A DNA stretch of 64,000 bases. Source: Elmis aenea. Taxonomy: Eukaryota; Arthropoda; Insecta; Coleoptera; Elmidae. Made by a program: the position numbers and the translations under genes. The stretch covers positions 3,782,868 to 3,846,867 of the forward strand of contig OX393577.1 of assembly GCA_947652605.1 (NCBI GenBank), read 5' to 3'. Shown piece by piece: positions 60,622 through 64,000 of the stretch (its first letter is position 1; each line of letters begins with the position of its first letter). The notes below the pieces were generated by a model. The model was given only the letters and a program-made list of their open reading frames with translations, was not told the DNA's origin and searched no databases.

Positions 60622-62249
60622 ACTTTGTAAATTAAATTTCAAAATAGTTGAGACAAACGGCATTATAATAAGAAAAATAAACTCTATAACATACTAAAAT
60701 TTGAACAAAATCGTAAGAGCCGTTTTCGAGAAAAATTTTCAAAACTTTTAATTTTTTGAATAACTTTGTAAATTAAATTTCAAAATAGTTGAGACAAACG
60801 GCATTATACTAAGAAAAATAAACTCTATAACATAATAAAATTTGAACAAAATCGTAAGAGCCGTTTTCGAGAAAAATAAATTTTCAACATTTTTAATTTT
60901 TTGAATAACTTTGTAAATTAAATTTCAAAATAGTTGAGACAAACGGCATTATACTAAGAAAAATAAACTCTATAACATACTAAAATTTGAACAAAATCGT
61001 AAGAGCCGTTTTCGAGAAAAATAAATTTTCAAAATTTTTAATTTTTTGAATAACTTTGTAAATAAATTTCAAAATAGTTGAGACAAACGGCATTATACTA
61101 AGAAAAATAAACTCTATAACATACTAAAATTTGAACAAAATCGTAAGAGCCGTTTTCGAGAAAAATAAATTTTCAAAATTTTTAATTTTTTGAATAACTT
61201 TGTAAATTAAATTTCAAAATAGTTGAGACAAACGGCATTATACTAAGAAAAATAAACTCTATAACATACTAAAATTTAAACAAAATCGTAAGAGCCGTTT
61301 TCGAAAAAAATAAATTTTCAAAATTTTTAATTTTTTGAATTACTTTGTAAATTAAATTTCAAAATAGTTGAGACAAACGGCATTATACTAAGAAAAATAA
61401 ACTCTATAACATACTAAAATTTGAACAAAATCGTAAGAGCCGTTTTCGAGAAAAATCAATTTTCAAAATTTTTAATTTTTTGAATAACTTTGTAAATTAA
61501 ATTTCAAAATAGTTGAGACAAACGGCATTATACTAAGAAAAATAAACTCTATAACATACTAAAATTTGAACAAAATCGTAAGAGCCGTTTTCGAGAAAAA
61601 TAAATTTTCAAAATTTTTAATTTTTTGAATAACTTTGTAAATTAAATTTCAAAATAGTTGAGACAAACGGCATTATACTAAGAAAAATAAACTCTATAAC
61701 ATACTAAAATTTGAACAAAATCGTAAGAGCCGTTTTCGAGAAAAATTTTCAAAATTTTTAATTTTTTGAATAACTTTGTAAATTAAATTTCAAAATAGTT
61801 GAGACAAACGGCATTATACTAAGAAAAATAAACTCTATAACATACTAAAATTTGAACAAAATCGTAAGAGCCGTTTTCGAGAAAAATTTTCAAAATTTTT
61901 AATTTTTTGAATAACTTTGTAAATTAAATTTCAAAATAGTTGAGACAAACGGCATTATACTAAGAAAAATAAACTCTATAACATACTAAAATTTGAACAA
62001 AATCGTAAGAGCCGTTTTCGAGAAAAATTTTCAAAATTTTTAATTTTTTGAATAACTTTGTAAATTAAATTTCAAAATAGTTGAGACAAACGGCATTATA
62101 CTAAGAAAAATAAACTCCATAACATACTAAAATTTGAACAAAATCGTAAGAGCCGTTTTCGAGAAAAATTTTCAAAATTTTTAATTTTTTGAATAACTGT
62201 AAATTAAATTTCAAAATAGTTGAGACAAACGGCATTATACTAAGAAAAA
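58315..62249 (+). repeat. A run 31: 27 A + half-A
   Basis: Repeats run 30 at an offset of 4112 bp up to 60621, including CCGTTATCGAG, CGGCAATATAC and TTAAGTTTTAAAATAG. It then switches to a tail with AAAACTTTTAA and TTCAACATTT like that of runs 18 and 19. Private changes are CATTATAATAAG (near 60663), ACATAATAAAA (near 60832), a 1-bp loss in GTAAATAAATTTC (near 61060) and AAAAATCAATTTTC (near 61452). Confidence 0.92.
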
Positions 62250-62555
62250 AAGGCTATATACTCTTTGCACTTTTTTCGACAGAAAAATCGATTTTCTTAA
62301 AACTATAGCAAATGGCTTCAAACTTCTTATACACATTAGTTATGAGCGAATTAAGGATTATTAGCCCCTAAATACGATTTTTAATTTTTCGTGAAAAATG
62401 GGAAAAGTACAAAGGCTATAGTCTTTGCACTTTTTTCGGCAAAAAAATCGATTTTCTTAAAACTACAGCAAATGGCTTCAAAGTTCTTATACACGTTAGT
62501 TATGAGCAAATTAAGGATTATTAGCCCCTAAATACGATTTTTAAATTTTTGAAAA
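62250..62555 (+). repeat. B pair 32
   Basis: Private TTTTTTCGGCAAAAAAATCG in B2 (others TTCGACAAA). B2 ends TTTAAATTTTTG. Confidence 0.95.
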
Positions 62556-64000
62556 ACTTTGTAAATTAAATTTCAAAATAGTTAAGAAACGGCATTATAC
62601 TAAGAAAAATAAACTCTATAACATACTAAAATTTGAACAAAATCGTAAGAGCCGTTTTCGAGAAAAATTTTCAAAATTTTTAATTTTTTGAATAACTTTG
62701 TAAATTAAATTTCAAAATAGTTGAGACAAACGGCATTATACTAAGAAAAATGAACTCTATAACATACTAAATTTGAACAAAATCGTAAGAGCCGTTTTCG
62801 AGAAAAATAAATTTTCAAAATTTTTAATTTTTTGAATAACTTTGTAAATTAAATTTCAAAATAGTTGAGACAAACGGCATTATACTAAGAAAAATAAACT
62901 CTATAACATACTAAAATTTGAACAAAATCGTAAGAGCCGTTTTCGAGAAAAATAAATTTTCAAAATTTTTAATTTTTTGAATAACTTTGTAAATTAAATT
63001 TCAAAATAGTTGAGACAAACGGCATTATACTAAGAAAAATAAACTCTATAACATACTAAAATTTGAACAAAATCGTAAGAGCCGTTTTCGAGAAAAATAA
63101 ATTTTCAAAATTTTTAATTTTTTGAATAACTTTGTAAATTAAATTTCAAAATAGTTGAGACAAACGGCATTATACTGAGAAAAATAAACTCTATAACATA
63201 CTAAAATTTGAACAAAATCGTAAGAACCGTTTTCGAGAAAAATAAATTTTCAAAATTTTTAATTTTTTGAATAACTTTGTAAATTAAATTTCAAAATAGT
63301 TGAGACAAACGGCATTATACTAAGAAAAATAAACTCTATAACATACTAAAATTTGAACAAAATCGTAAGAGCCGTTTTCGAGAAAAATAAATTTTCAAAA
63401 TTTTTAATTTTTTGAATAACTTTGTAAATTAAATTTCAAAATAGTTGAGACAAACGGCATTATACTAAGAAAAATAAACTCTATAACATACTAAAATTTG
63501 AACAAAATCATAAAAGCCGTTTTCGAGAAAAATTTTCAAAATTTTTAATTTTTTGAATAACTTTGTAAATTAAATTTCAAAATAGTTGAGACAAACGGCA
63601 TTATACTAAGAAAAATAAACTCTATAACATACTAAAATTTGAACAAAATCGTAAGAGCCGTTTTCGAGAAAAATAAATTTTCAAAATTTTTAATTTTTTG
63701 AATAACTTTGTAAATTAAATTTCAAAATAGTTGAGACAAACGGCATTATACTAAGAAAAATAAACTATAACATACTAAAATTTGAACAAAATCGTAAGAG
63801 CCGTTTTCGAGAAAAATAAATTTTCAAAATTTTAAATTTTTTGAATAACTTTGTAAATTAAATTTCAAAATAGTTGAGACAAACGGCATTATACTGAGAA
63901 AAATAAACTCTATAACATACTAAAATTTGAACAAAATCGTAAGAACCGTTTTCGAGAAAAATAAATTTTCAAAATTTTTAATTTTTTGAATAACTTTGTA
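62556..64000 (+). repeat. A run 32: 10 A + 8 bp (right edge)
   Basis: The first unit has GTTAAGAAACGG (2-bp loss); the second has AAATGAACTC and ACTAAATTTG (1-bp loss). Then ATACTGAG with GTAAGAACC, ATCATAAAAGCC, and AAACTATAAC with AATTTTAAATTTTTT follow in the order seen in runs 20 and 21. The array continues past the window end. Confidence 0.92.

Larger units (their letters stand above)
1..64000 (+). repeat. AT-rich higher-order satellite array spanning the whole window
   Basis: Every base can be assigned to one of four head-to-tail units: A (145 or 141 bp), half-A (54 bp), B1 (162 bp) and B2 (144 bp). All units lie in the same orientation and no unique sequence interrupts them. The array runs off both ends: it starts exactly at an A unit boundary and stops 8 bases into an A unit. 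About 365 full A units and 32 half-A/B1/B2 cassettes are present. Arrays like this are typical of eukaryotic constitutive heterochromatin and centromeres. The strand given is only the orientation in which the units are named here. Confidence 0.97.

Noticed and set aside
1..64000. Protein-coding genes or open reading frames
   Set aside because: Each 145-bp A unit has stops in all six frames (for example TAA at unit positions 7, 12 and 74 on the plus strand and reverse-strand stops at 11, 42 and 73). Short open stretches are repeat by-products and recur with the unit period.
1..64000. CRISPR array
   Set aside because: Regular spacing suggested it, but there are no unique spacers: whole units of 145 bp are repeated and variants are shared between distant copies.
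1..64000. Species or clade assignment from the satellite sequence
   Set aside because: No unique or conserved gene is present, and I could not match the consensus to a known satellite from memory, so any name would be a guess.
1..64000. Telomeric repeats, rDNA, tRNA or histone clusters inside the array
   Set aside because: Reading through all lines showed no short telomere-type repeat and no GC-rich structured RNA segment. Every stretch fits A or B units.

Overview
The whole 64 kb window is satellite DNA: one uninterrupted, head-to-tail tandem array on a single strand orientation, with no unique sequence, no recognisable gene, no RNA gene and no mobile element. Multi-kilobase higher-order satellite of this kind indicates a eukaryotic genome, most likely pericentromeric, centromeric or other heterochromatic DNA resolved by long-read assembly. 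The base composition is very AT-rich (about 21% GC for the A unit and 30% for B1, counted by hand). Nothing here identifies the species. An arthropod or other animal seems plausible, but that is only an impression.

Two repeat families build the array. Unit A is 145 bp, starting at ACTTTG and ending GAATA; a frequent short form of 141 bp lacks four bases at unit positions 115-118. There are about 365 full A units. Family B occurs only as a pair, B1 (162 bp) followed by B2 (144 bp, or 147 in three copies). B1 and B2 are about 95% alike over their common part. The pair occurs 32 times, always preceded by the same truncated A ('half-A', normally 54 bp), so half-A/B1/B2 is a fixed cassette that punctuates runs of 2 to 67 A units.

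Layout. From 1 to about 21.9 kb there are 15 cassettes at regular spacing, forming higher-order repeats (HORs) of three classes. Class I is 1657 bp (9 A), marked by AATATTTGAG, TTCATAATT and AATCTTAA. Class II is 1373-1375 bp (7 A), marked by CGGCGCATT. Class III is about 1648 bp (9 A), marked by ATACATTTT, ACTAAGTTTG and ATACTGAG, and headed by a B2 reading ATGAACAAATT. The order III-II-I itself repeats (7029-11706 and 11707-16385; 4678 and 4679 bp), a second-order repeat. From 21943 to 31649 there is a B-free run of 67 A units. From 31.65 to about 49.9 kb spacing is irregular, with several nested tandem duplications (936, 861, 3231, 2380/2376 and 932 bp). At 49951-53893 there are five short HORs of 787 or 791 bp (3 A each). 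From 53.9 kb to the end are two long HORs (4112 and 4244 bp) that share their first 2.6 kb and then switch to different tails, one of them a class I tail otherwise found only in the first 18 kb.

How it works together: the pattern fits repeated unequal crossing-over and gene conversion among sister repeats. Private variants travel with whole HOR blocks, and breakpoints fall at unit borders or in shared sequence. Any function (nucleosome phasing, centromere identity, satellite transcripts) is inference. Stops close all six frames inside each 145-bp A unit, so no CDS is reported.
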